Shown here: positions 18,409-26,052 of the stretch, one piece after another
Position numbering within the stretch: position 1 is the first letter of the stretch
Layout: each line of letters begins with the position of its first letter
From: Myxococcota bacterium
GTDB taxonomy: Bacteria > Myxococcota_A > Polyangia > Polyangiales > Houyiibacteriaceae
NCBI GenBank assembly: GCA_025453555.1
Contig: JALOQC010000047.1
Span: forward strand, 1 to 43,918
DNA length: 43,918 bases
Reading direction: 5' to 3'
Notes under the pieces: model-generated
What the model saw: only the letters and a program-made list of their open reading frames with translations
Database searches by the model: none
Told to the model about the DNA's origin: nothing
Program-made: the position numbers and the translations under genes

Positions 18409-18430
18409 GGGTTCCAAGGGGCGAAGCCCC
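18409..18430. repeat. Repeat hairpin between pgm and kinase, copy 2
   Basis: This matches 16482-16503 at 21 of 22 positions (GGGTTCCAAGGGGCGAAGCC, then CC). The stem GGGGC-GAA-GCCCC remains. It lies eight bases from the stop codon of the convergent kinase gene, so it may end transcription from one or both sides. Confidence 0.6.
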
Positions 18431-18437
18431 GCGAGCT

Positions 18438-20267
18438 CTAACGAATCGCGCGCGCGAAGAGGCGTAGGCGGCGCGCGTCTTCTTCGTTGGACGTCGCGAT
18501 GCGTGCGGCGACCTCGGCGCGCATGCGGGCGCTCTTGGCGCGGCGCGCGAGTGGAACGGCTTTGCGGTTCGTGGCGCTCGACGCGACGAGGGTCACGAGA
18601 TCCGCGACCGCCCAGGGATCGTCGCCCACCGCGCGGGCGTCGCGCTTCACCGCTTCTTCGATCGGCTCGAGGGCGGCGGTGAAGGAGCGCTCGCGGACGT
18701 ACTCGTGCGCGAGCAAGATCGCGGGGCGCGGATCGTCGGGCTGACGGCGGATGAGCACCGCGAGGCGCTGCTCTTGATGGCGCGCGAGGGCGCCGCCTTC
18801 CGCGAGGCGTTCGTACATCGGTACGAGCTCGGCCGGCACCGGCGACCAGAGCGCGCCTCGCTCGGTGGGAGCGGGCGAATCGTTCGTGCCTGCGGTGTCC
18901 GTCGTGCCCGCAGTGTCGTCGGGCCCTCGGTTCGTCGTCTCACGGGCCGCCGTGTCGTGGGCAGTCGTGTCGCGCTTCGTCGGCGCACGTTTCGTCGTCG
19001 CGCGGTTCGTCGGCTCGTTCGACTCGGCGGTCCCGCTCGAGTCGCTCGGGCCGCCCGCGACGGTGGTCGGCGCATCGCCCTCGTCACCGCCCGAGAACAC
19101 CGCCACGCCGAGCGCGATCAACACGAGCGCGGCGATCGCGAGGACCCGCTCCTTCGTGCGCGAGGGCTTCGCCTCGGCAGGCATCGGCGGCGGTCGCTCG
19201 GTCGTCGCGTGCGCGAGCGGCACGTCGTGCAGACGCACCTCGCCGCTGCCTCCCGAATCGCCAGTTCGGGCGGTCGTGCGCGCTCGCTCACCATCCGGGT
19301 GGCTCGTGCGCGGCTCGATCGCGTCGCTGCCCGTCGCGCCCGAACGCGGCCGCGCGGGCATCGTGCGGCGCGGATCGGTTCCGTCGAGCGGATGTTGACC
19401 GCTGCGAGGACGCGGCAGCGGCGTGGTGTCGATCGCGGCGAGCATCGCGGCCGCGTCGGGATACCGATCGCGCGCTTCCTTCGCGAGGGCGCGTGCGACG
19501 AGCGCGTCGAGCTCGGGCGGCACGTCGAGGTCGTGGCAGGTCTCCTTCAGCGAGGGCGGCGGCGTGAGGAGGTGCGCGCGCAAGAGCTCGTGCGCCTCGG
19601 AGAACGGAAAGGGTCGCCGGCCCGCGAGCAGCTCGAAGAGCACGTTGCCGAGCGCGTACACGTCCGCGCGCGCGTCCGCGGAGCCGCCGCCGGCTTGTTC
19701 GGGCGCCATGTACGCGGGCGTGCCGACGACGATGCCGGAGCGCGTGAGGGTGCCGCTGCCGCCTGCGGTGTCGCGCGCGAGGCCGAAGTCGAGCACCGTG
19801 ACGTGATCGCTGCCGTCCTCCAGCACCTCGACCATCACGTTGTGCGGCTTGAGATCGCGGTGCACGAGGCCGCGCGCGTGGGCGTGCGCGACGCCGCGGA
19901 GGATCTGACGCACGATCCCGATCGCGCGCTCGGGCGCCACGCGGCCTTCCTTGATCAAGCTCGCGAGATCGCGGCCCGAGAGCAGATCCATCACGAGGAA
20001 GGGCTTGCCCTCGTCGATGCCGAAGTCGGTGATGGTCACGACGTTCGGGTGCCGGAGCTGCGAGAGCATGCGCGCCTCGCGCTCGAAGCGCGTGCGCAGA
20101 TCGATCGAGGTCGCGTGGTGCTCGTGCAGCAGCTTGATCGCGACGCGACGCCCGAGCTGCACGTGCTCGGCCTCGTACACGCTGCCCATGCCGCCTTCGC
20201 CGAGGCGTCGGATCACGCGGTAGCGGCCGGCGAGCAGGCGACCGATCGTGGAGTCCTCGGAGGTCAT
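18438..20267 (-). CDS. Transmembrane serine/threonine protein kinase (Hanks type)
   Basis: This 609-residue protein has an N-terminal kinase domain (about 15-280) with all key motifs: GEGGMGSV (from Gly23), Lys45, HRDLKPHN (136-143), DFG (160-162) and APE (188-190). A Pro/Arg/Ser-rich linker, one membrane helix (about 375-392), a Thr/Asp-rich linker and a helical C-terminal domain (about 475-609) resembling TPR-type repeats follow. The C-terminal domain would be periplasmic and sensory. The start at 20267 was chosen because the kinase begins 14 residues later; 30 further in-frame codons upstream lack conserved sequence. It is divergent from a second kinase gene, 152 bp away. Confidence 0.92.
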   Translation of the reverse strand: MTSEDSTIGRLLAGRYRVIRRLGEGGMGSVYEAEHVQLGRRVAIKLLHEHHATSIDLRTRFEREARMLSQLRHPNVVTITDFGIDEGKPFLVMDLLSGRDLASLIKEGRVAPERAIGIVRQILRGVAHAHARGLVHRDLKPHNVMVEVLEDGSDHVTVLDFGLARDTAGGSGTLTRSGIVVGTPAYMAPEQAGGGSADARADVYALGNVLFELLAGRRPFPFSEAHELLRAHLLTPPPSLKETCHDLDVPPELDALVARALAKEARDRYPDAAAMLAAIDTTPLPRPRSGQHPLDGTDPRRTMPARPRSGATGSDAIEPRTSHPDGERARTTARTGDSGGSGEVRLHDVPLAHATTERPPPMPAEAKPSRTKERVLAIAALVLIALGVAVFSGGDEGDAPTTVAGGPSDSSGTAESNEPTNRATTKRAPTKRDTTAHDTAARETTNRGPDDTAGTTDTAGTNDSPAPTERGALWSPVPAELVPMYERLAEGGALARHQEQRLAVLIRRQPDDPRPAILLAHEYVRERSFTAALEPIEEAVKRDARAVGDDPWAVADLVTLVASSATNRKAVPLARRAKSARMRAEVAARIATSNEEDARRLRLFARAIR

Positions 20268-20419
20268 GCTTCGTACGTCGAGACGCGCGCCGGTCGCCTC
20301 GTGCGCCAGGATCACCGAGTCGGGGGCCTCCGGACAAGTCGAACGTCGGACGTGCACGACGGAAGAGGAACGTTTCGGCGCGCAGGCACGCTTCCGCGTT
20401 CGTGTACTCTCGCGCGCGC

Positions 20420-21238
20420 ATGGAAGCTCGCGTGATCGGCGGACGCTATCGGATCGAACGCGCGCTCGGCGAAGGCGCGTCGGCCCGCGTGTTCGCGGCG
20501 CGTACGCCCGAAGGTGCGTTGGTGGCGCTCAAGCTCCTGCACGAGCACGCCGATCCGACGGACGCGGAGCGACGGAGGCTCGAGCGCGAGGCGCGCGCGC
20601 TCAACGGCATCGAGCATCCGGCGGTCGTTCGCGTGCTCGACTTCGGGGTCGACGAGCGCACGCCGTACCTGGTGGTCGAGCACTTGATGGGGGAGCCGCT
20701 CGACGTGGTGATCGCGCGCGGGCTGCCTCCGCACGACGGGCTCGTGCTCGGACGCCACGTGATCGACGGGCTCGCCGCCGTGCACGCGGCCGGAGTGCTC
20801 CACCGCGACGTGAAGCCGGGCAACGTGTTCGTGCTGCCGGGCGGGCGCGTGAAGCTGCTCGACTTCGGGCTCGCGAAGTTCACCGACGAGGCGCGCTGGG
20901 GCGAGCACTCTCAGCTCACACGCATGGGCGCGCAGCTCGGGACGCCCGCCTACATGCCGCCGGAGCTCTGGTTCGGAGAGGCCGCCGACGCGGCGAGCGA
21001 CGTGTACTCGGCGGGCGTGTTGCTCTTCGAGTGCGTGGCGGGCGTGACGCCCTTCGACGCCGACAGTCGGCTCGCGTGGGTGCGCACGCACGCGACGACG
21101 CCGGTGCCGCGGCTCGCGGATCGACGCGCGGGGCTGCGCGGCTTCGAGGGGCTCGATCCGATCCTCGCGCGCGCGCTCGCGAAAGAGCGCAAGGAACGGT
21201 TCGCGGACGCGGGCGAGCTGTCGCGGGCGCTCTCGTGA
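20420..21238 (+). CDS. Soluble serine/threonine protein kinase (kinase domain only)
   Basis: These 272 residues are almost entirely kinase domain: GEGASARVF (from Gly17), Lys38, HRDVKPGN (128-135), DFGLAK (148-153), and PPE in place of the usual APE. It has no membrane segment or sensory domain, so it is probably cytosolic and may depend on a partner, perhaps the divergent membrane kinase. The ATG used here gives the usual short lead before the glycine loop; an in-frame start six codons earlier is possible. The activation-segment MGAQLGTPAYMPPELWFGEA looks functional. Confidence 0.9.
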   Translation: MEARVIGGRYRIERALGEGASARVFAARTPEGALVALKLLHEHADPTDAERRRLEREARALNGIEHPAVVRVLDFGVDERTPYLVVEHLMGEPLDVVIARGLPPHDGLVLGRHVIDGLAAVHAAGVLHRDVKPGNVFVLPGGRVKLLDFGLAKFTDEARWGEHSQLTRMGAQLGTPAYMPPELWFGEAADAASDVYSAGVLLFECVAGVTPFDADSRLAWVRTHATTPVPRLADRRAGLRGFEGLDPILARALAKERKERFADAGELSRALS

Positions 21239-21334
21239 GCGTCGCGCGGAACAGAAGCTGGTGGCCGATTTCGCAAGCCGCCCTACCGGACGGCGCGCAG
21301 CTCGCGCAAGCGAGCGAAGGCTCGTGGGAGGGGG

Positions 21335-21362
21335 CCCCATCGGGGCTTCATGCCCCGTGGGG
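21335..21362 (+). terminator. Hairpin after the soluble kinase gene
   Basis: CCCCA-T-CGGGGC pairs with GCCCCG-TGGGG around TTCAT, an 11-bp stem with one bulge, about 100 bp after the kinase stop and 100 bp before the next gene. No T-tract. Confidence 0.5.
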
Positions 21363-21462
21363 GACGGTCTGGCGAGAGACCTCAAGGAAGCTGAACGCTC
21401 ACGCGACCGGTGATCCGCACGCACGTCATGCGTCTCTTGGGCGCCGCAGATACGATCGACGC

Positions 21463-21915
21463 ATGCGAGTCGCGTGGCTCTTGGCACTCTTCGTCGGATG
21501 CGGCGTGTCGACCGATGCGCCGATGGATGCCCCGCCCGCGCGTGTGCTGCGGTGCGAGGTGCCGCGCTCGATCACGATGCTCGCGTCCGACGAGCCGCCG
21601 AATCCAGGCGTCCCGATCGCGGTGATCGGTTGGTCCGACGACGAGTGCACGCTCCGCAACGAGGTCGGAGACGACAACGATCTGCTGGCGGTCGCGGACC
21701 TGACGGGGGTGTTCTCGGGCAGCCTCTCCATCGTCGCCGTGGAGGACTGGCGCATCGTGAGCTCGAGCCTCGGGAGTGGACCGACGACCATGATCGTCGG
21801 TGTGCCGCGCGACACGGACGTGGAGCTGCTGCTCGGCCGCGACGGCGTGCGCGTGAGCATCGTGCTGCGGGTCGAAGGCGACGTGGTGGTCGTCGTGGCC
21901 ATGACGCTCGCCTGA
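21463..21915 (+). CDS. Small predicted lipoprotein, function unknown
   Basis: This 150-residue protein starts with MRVAWLLALFVGC, a short signal with lipobox-like FVGC (Cys13). The mature part contains two more cysteines (RCEVPRS, DECTLRN) that could pair, then alternating beta segments ending in SIVLRVEGDVVVVVAMTLA. I recognise no family. The frame is open far upstream only as a shadow of the kinase gene; the ATG at the signal peptide is the sensible start. It converges on the thioredoxin gene. Confidence 0.65.
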   Translation: MRVAWLLALFVGCGVSTDAPMDAPPARVLRCEVPRSITMLASDEPPNPGVPIAVIGWSDDECTLRNEVGDDNDLLAVADLTGVFSGSLSIVAVEDWRIVSSSLGSGPTTMIVGVPRDTDVELLLGRDGVRVSIVLRVEGDVVVVVAMTLA

Positions 21916-21936
21916 GCCGAGCCACGAGCTCCCAAA

Positions 21937-21985
21937 AACGACGAACGACGAACGACGAACGACGAACGACGAACGACGAACGACG
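21937..21985. repeat. Seven tandem copies of AACGACG
   Basis: Seven uninterrupted 7-bp units run from 21937 to 21985 and merge with the left arm of a terminator hairpin. Seven is not a multiple of three and the array is non-coding, so copy number can vary freely by slippage. Confidence 0.95.
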
Positions 21986-22018
21986 AACGGCCCGTCGCGA
22001 TCTGCGGCGGGCCGTTCG
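21984..22018. terminator. Bidirectional terminator hairpin between lipoprotein and thioredoxin genes
   Basis: CGAACGGCCCG (21984-21994) pairs perfectly with CGGGCCGTTCG (22008-22018) around a 13-base loop. It sits between converging genes, 21 bp from the thioredoxin stop, so it can serve both. Confidence 0.7.
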
Positions 22019-22039
22019 TGCGCGAGAGACGCGCTGCGC

Positions 22040-22420
22040 TCAGCTCTTCTTCGCCTTCGCTTCTTCTTCCGCGATCTGTCGGTGCACGTCCGCCATGTCG
22101 AGGGCCTTCGCTTGGCCGACGAGATCTTCGAGCGCAGGCTCGGGGAGCGCGCCCGCGTCGCGGAAGAGCAACACGCCGTCGCGGAACACCATCAGCGTCG
22201 GGATCGACTGGATGCCGAGGCCCATCGAGATGCCCTGCTCGACGTCGGTGTTCACCTTGAGGAACTTCGCGTCCGGGTGCTTGCCCGCCACGCGCTCGAA
22301 GATCGGCCCGAACATGCGGCAGGGACCGCACCACGGCGCCCAGAAGTCGACGAGCACGAGGCCGCCTCCTTCGATCGCGTCCTTGAGGGATTGTTCGTTC
22401 GCTTCGATCGCGTGACCCAT
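22040..22420 (-). CDS. Thioredoxin
   Basis: These 126 residues form a full thioredoxin fold with WCGPC (Trp30, Cys31, Cys34), LVDFWAPWC before it, the buried-Asp strand and the cis-Pro loop SIPTLMVF. It reduces disulfides in cytosolic proteins using electrons from thioredoxin reductase. There is no signal peptide, so it is cytoplasmic. The C-terminus has a short charged extension (EEEAKAKKS) beyond the usual length. The start at ATG 22420 has GAGAGGACC a few bases upstream. A universal stress gene lies 101 bp upstream in the same direction and may share its transcript. Confidence 0.95.
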   Translation of the reverse strand: MGHAIEANEQSLKDAIEGGGLVLVDFWAPWCGPCRMFGPIFERVAGKHPDAKFLKVNTDVEQGISMGLGIQSIPTLMVFRDGVLLFRDAGALPEPALEDLVGQAKALDMADVHRQIAEEEAKAKKS

Positions 22421-22521
22421 GGTGGTCCTCTCGTTTCGGTGCCCGCAATGATCTCGGATGTTCCTCGGTGCCTTCGCCGAAAAACTCGCTCTATCACGAG
22501 ACGAGCGGCGTGGCGCGCACG

Positions 22522-23295
22522 TTACGCGAGCGGCACCGCGAGCACCGGACAGGGCGCGGCGTGGAAGACCCGCTCGGTGTGGGTGCCGACGAGCGCGTCG
22601 AAGAAGGAGTCCTGACCGCGCGTGGCCATCACGACGAGGTCGACGTCCTGCGCGGCCTCCGTGATCGCCTCCGCGACCGGGCCCTGCACTCGTTTGACCT
22701 GACAGAGCCAACCGTCCGGCAACGGGAGCTCGGGGAGCTCGGGCGCGCCGTCGCCGACCTTGAGCAGGACGACCTCGCCGGGCGGCAACGACGAGCGCGT
22801 GAGCAGGCGCGAGAGCGCGTCGCAGGCGGCCTTCGCGCTCTTGGCATCGCCCGCGGGCACGAGCACGCGACGCAGACGCAGCGCGCCGCGCTCGACGAAG
22901 GGGCGCGCGCCGATCGGGATGACCAGCGTCGGCGACGGGAGGTTCTCCGCGAGCGCCTCTGCGCGGCTCGCCATCATCCAACGCGCGATGCCGGTGCGCG
23001 CGTGGGTGCCGACCACGACGAGATCGGGCTGCAAGCGACGCAGCGCGTCGAGGGTGGTGTCGACCGGATCGTCGCAGCAGGTGTGGATGATCTTCTCGTG
23101 CGCGATCCGTCCGGTGTGGTTCCACGAGCGGAGGATCTCGTCGGCGCCGAAGAGGCGGGCTTCCACGTCCGGCTCGTTGCCGGCGTGCACGGAGACGAGA
23201 CGCGCGCCGCTCGCGAGGGCGAGGGCGAGCGCGTGCTCGAAGGGGACTCGGTCTTCGTCGCGATGCGCGGCGGCGGCGTGGGCGATCGTGGTCAT
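22522..23295 (-). CDS. Tandem universal stress protein (two UspA domains)
   Basis: These 257 residues make two Usp domains (about 1-150 and 158-257). Domain 1 has LVVVGTHARTGIARWMMAS, close to the ATP-binding G-X2-G-X9-G(S/T) pattern but with Ala in place of the last Gly. Domain 2 has VVMATRGQDSFFDALVGTHT and ends CPVLAVP, as in many Usp subfamilies. Such proteins respond to starvation, redox or envelope stress, and tandem forms are common. Cytoplasmic, no membrane segments. It runs in the same direction as thioredoxin, which fits a stress role. Confidence 0.9.
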   Translation of the reverse strand: MTTIAHAAAAHRDEDRVPFEHALALALASGARLVSVHAGNEPDVEARLFGADEILRSWNHTGRIAHEKIIHTCCDDPVDTTLDALRRLQPDLVVVGTHARTGIARWMMASRAEALAENLPSPTLVIPIGARPFVERGALRLRRVLVPAGDAKSAKAACDALSRLLTRSSLPPGEVVLLKVGDGAPELPELPLPDGWLCQVKRVQGPVAEAITEAAQDVDLVVMATRGQDSFFDALVGTHTERVFHAAPCPVLAVPLA

Positions 23296-23470
23296 CGGGG
23301 TGGCTCAATCCAAATCTCGTGCCGGGTCTGGACGGGGCTCGTGATGCGGACGGCCCGCGTTTCCGAGCGAGCACCTGGCGGTGACGTGACCGCTCACGTC
23401 GCAACCCGTGCGCATCGCGTCGCACGACGTCGCAACGGACGACGACGCAGGAAATGCGGCGGGCGCGGAT

Positions 23471-25636
23471 TCAGCGCCACACGTCGCAGGGCGATTGCCA
23501 GGTGCAGCGCAACGTCGCGACCTCGATCGACGCTCCATCGACGCGAAGCCGGTACGGAACGCTCTGCCACGCTCCGGTCTCCGTGCGCACCTGCATGGCG
23601 AAGTGGAGATGACGAGCGCCCGCTCGGCCGGTCCACCCTTCGGTGCCGAGTGGGACCCCCGCCTCGACGTGCTCGCCGCGGTGCACGGTGACGTCGATCA
23701 GGTGCGCGTAGAACGAGTAGGTACCGTCGTCGTGTCGCAGGCGGACGTGGTTGCCGTACCCCGAACCACACGGGTCGTCCGTGCCGGGCGGAGGCTCGGG
23801 ACAGCCGGCGTGCAGGTCGACCACGACTCCCGCATCGACGGCGACCACCCGACCGCGCGGCTCCGCGGCGTCGGCTTCGGCGACCAGATCGAGCGCGAAG
23901 AGCGTGTCGAGGTAAGCGTGGCTGCCGTCCACGTCGCGCCCCGAATGTGTGGCTCGCACCCCGTTGGAATGACGGAGCGGCAACGAAACCTCCCGTGATG
24001 ACGACCGGATCGGCACACAGCGCCCGTAGGACCAATCGCGTGGGTCGACCCCTCGTGCACACACCTCACCGGTCGGACAGTCTGCCGAAGCCGGCTCACA
24101 TCGCGAGCCCGAGACGGGGCGATCGAGCGACGCTGCGGACGAACGCCACTCCTGCGGCGGGGGCGCCGACGACGAGGTCGACGACCCCGAGCCGGTCGGC
24201 CCGACGGCACCGACACCGACGGCACCGACGCCGACGGCACCGGACGGCCCCACCCCGGACCGCCCCGACACCGAAGACCCCGGAGCGGAAGGCAGCGTCC
24301 CGTTCGTGTCCTCCACGGGCGGCCACGACGGGGAGAGAGGCTCCGCCACACACCCGAGCCACCACATCGCCACCGCCATCATCAGGACGAAGAGCGCGAG
24401 CGCGCTCGTGACCACTTGACCCCACGTCCGACGGGCGGAGCCGTCTTCGAGGGGAAGCACGTGCTCGACCGGAGGCACGAGCGACGCGAAGCGGGTGTCG
24501 AGCGAGAGCTCTCGATCCGTCGACGCGTCGAGCAACGCGCTCGTCTCCACGTCCGAGGTCGCCGAGCGCTCGGTCTCGTCCACCCAAACCGCCCCCGCAC
24601 GCGAGGCGCGGCTCGGAGGAAGCGAGGCTCGATTGGCGGTGATCAGCCCTCGCAGCTCCGACAGCTCGGTCCCTGCGGCGTCCAAGACCGCTCGCGAGAG
24701 CCCAGCGCGCGCGTCGAACGCGTCGAGAGACGCGAGCGCGTCGGTGAGGGCACGCGCCATCGCCTCGGCGCTCCCGAACCGAGCGTCGGGGCGCGCCTGA
24801 ATCGCGACCCGTACCACCTCCGCGAGCATCTCCGGGCAGTCCGGACGACGCTCCTTCACGGAAGGACGCTCCGCCGCCATGATCGCCGCCAGGGTCTCTC
24901 GCTCGTTGCTGCCGCGAAACAGACGAGAGCTCGTCAGCAGCTCGTAGAGCACGACTCCCATCGCGTACACGTCGACGCGCTGGTCGTACTCGCCGTCGAC
25001 TTGCTCGGGCGCCATGTACGCGAACTTACCTTTGATCGACCCCGCTCGTGTCTTGGTGATTCGACCGCGAAGCCGAGTGATTCCGAAGTCGATCAGCTTC
25101 GTATGCCCGTTCGAGCACACGAAGAGATTCTGCGGCGAGATGTCTCGATGCACGAGACCTTCGGGGTGACCATCCACGTCCGATCGAAGCGCATGCGCGG
25201 CCGTCAACCCGTGCAGACCATCCAACACGACCCGCGCCGCAGACGCGATCGGCAGTTGCGCGCCGCCGCGCGCGAGATGCTCACGGATCAGCCGAGACGC
25301 GGTGACGCCTTCGAGGTACTCCAGGACCATCACCGGTTCGTCTCGGTGGCGGCGCACCTCACGGACCGTGACGACGTTGGGATGGACGATCCGAGCTGCG
25401 ACGAAGGCCTCGTCCAAGAACATGTCGACGAACGAGGGTTGATCGAGGTACTTCGGCAGAAGTCTCTTCACCGCGACGGGTGTGGAGAAGTCGAAATCTC
25501 CGATCGCCATCGCGAGCGTCACCCGAGCCATTCCGCCGTTGCCGAGGTGGGCGAGCGGCACCAGGCCTTCGGGCCAGACGAGGTCCTCGCGCACCGTGGT
25601 ACGCGTCGAAGCGAGGGACGATCCAAGCGAGCTCAT
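23471..25636 (-). CDS. Membrane serine/threonine kinase fused to an M23 peptidase domain
   Basis: This 721-residue protein has a kinase domain (about 25-295) with GNGGMARV (from Gly32), Lys57, HRDISPQN (163-170) and DFG (183-185). A membrane helix follows (about 409-430, ALALFVLMMAVAMWWLG), then a Gly/Val/Ser-rich linker and a short Cys-containing segment (SRCEPASADCPTGEVC). The C-terminal domain (about 565-690) matches LytM/M23 peptidases: HAYLD...ALDL, GNHVRLRHDDGTYSFYAHL, and HLHFAMQ with the HXH zinc ligands. It predicts a cytosolic kinase coupled to a periplasmic peptidoglycan-active or peptidoglycan-binding domain. The first zinc motif is less standard than HXXXD, so activity is uncertain. 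A start at 25723 would add 29 residues. Confidence 0.88.
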   Translation of the reverse strand: MSSLGSSLASTRTTVREDLVWPEGLVPLAHLGNGGMARVTLAMAIGDFDFSTPVAVKRLLPKYLDQPSFVDMFLDEAFVAARIVHPNVVTVREVRRHRDEPVMVLEYLEGVTASRLIREHLARGGAQLPIASAARVVLDGLHGLTAAHALRSDVDGHPEGLVHRDISPQNLFVCSNGHTKLIDFGITRLRGRITKTRAGSIKGKFAYMAPEQVDGEYDQRVDVYAMGVVLYELLTSSRLFRGSNERETLAAIMAAERPSVKERRPDCPEMLAEVVRVAIQARPDARFGSAEAMARALTDALASLDAFDARAGLSRAVLDAAGTELSELRGLITANRASLPPSRASRAGAVWVDETERSATSDVETSALLDASTDRELSLDTRFASLVPPVEHVLPLEDGSARRTWGQVVTSALALFVLMMAVAMWWLGCVAEPLSPSWPPVEDTNGTLPSAPGSSVSGRSGVGPSGAVGVGAVGVGAVGPTGSGSSTSSSAPPPQEWRSSAASLDRPVSGSRCEPASADCPTGEVCARGVDPRDWSYGRCVPIRSSSREVSLPLRHSNGVRATHSGRDVDGSHAYLDTLFALDLVAEADAAEPRGRVVAVDAGVVVDLHAGCPEPPPGTDDPCGSGYGNHVRLRHDDGTYSFYAHLIDVTVHRGEHVEAGVPLGTEGWTGRAGARHLHFAMQVRTETGAWQSVPYRLRVDGASIEVATLRCTWQSPCDVWR

Positions 25637-26052
25637 GGGAGTGCCTCGAGTCGATTCGAAGACCGTTGGACGCCTCTCGGACTCGTAATTCTCCGCGCCC
25701 GAGGCACCATCATCGTGAATCACGACGAGTCACGCCGCGCTTCCCCGTCGTGGTGAGTACCGAACAAAGTACCACTCGTTACGCGTCTTCCAAGAAAGAG
25801 CGACATCCTCGTAAGGAAGATCTTCGACGAGCAAGACCGTTCACTCACGCGATGACAGTCGCATTTCGAGGCAAAAGAAGCGAACCGACCAACGTCGTCC
25901 AACCCGCGATCCGAGGCTTTCGGTTCGACGCGATCGGGAGGGAGCACGTCGCGGAGTGGTGGCATCCAGGCACCACTCTCCCGCCAGCGACGGTGCCGCG
26001 CACGCGCGCGCGTCGAAGGAAGTCCGTGTGCGTTCGCGTCACCGAGCGAACG
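25637..26052. other. Intergenic stretch, no gene seen
   Basis: These 416 bp lie between two minus-strand genes and look less GC-rich than their surroundings, as expected for the kinase promoter region. A weak partial inverted repeat lies near 25753-25781 (GTGAGTACC ... GTACCACTC). No protein-like frame is visible. Confidence 0.45.
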
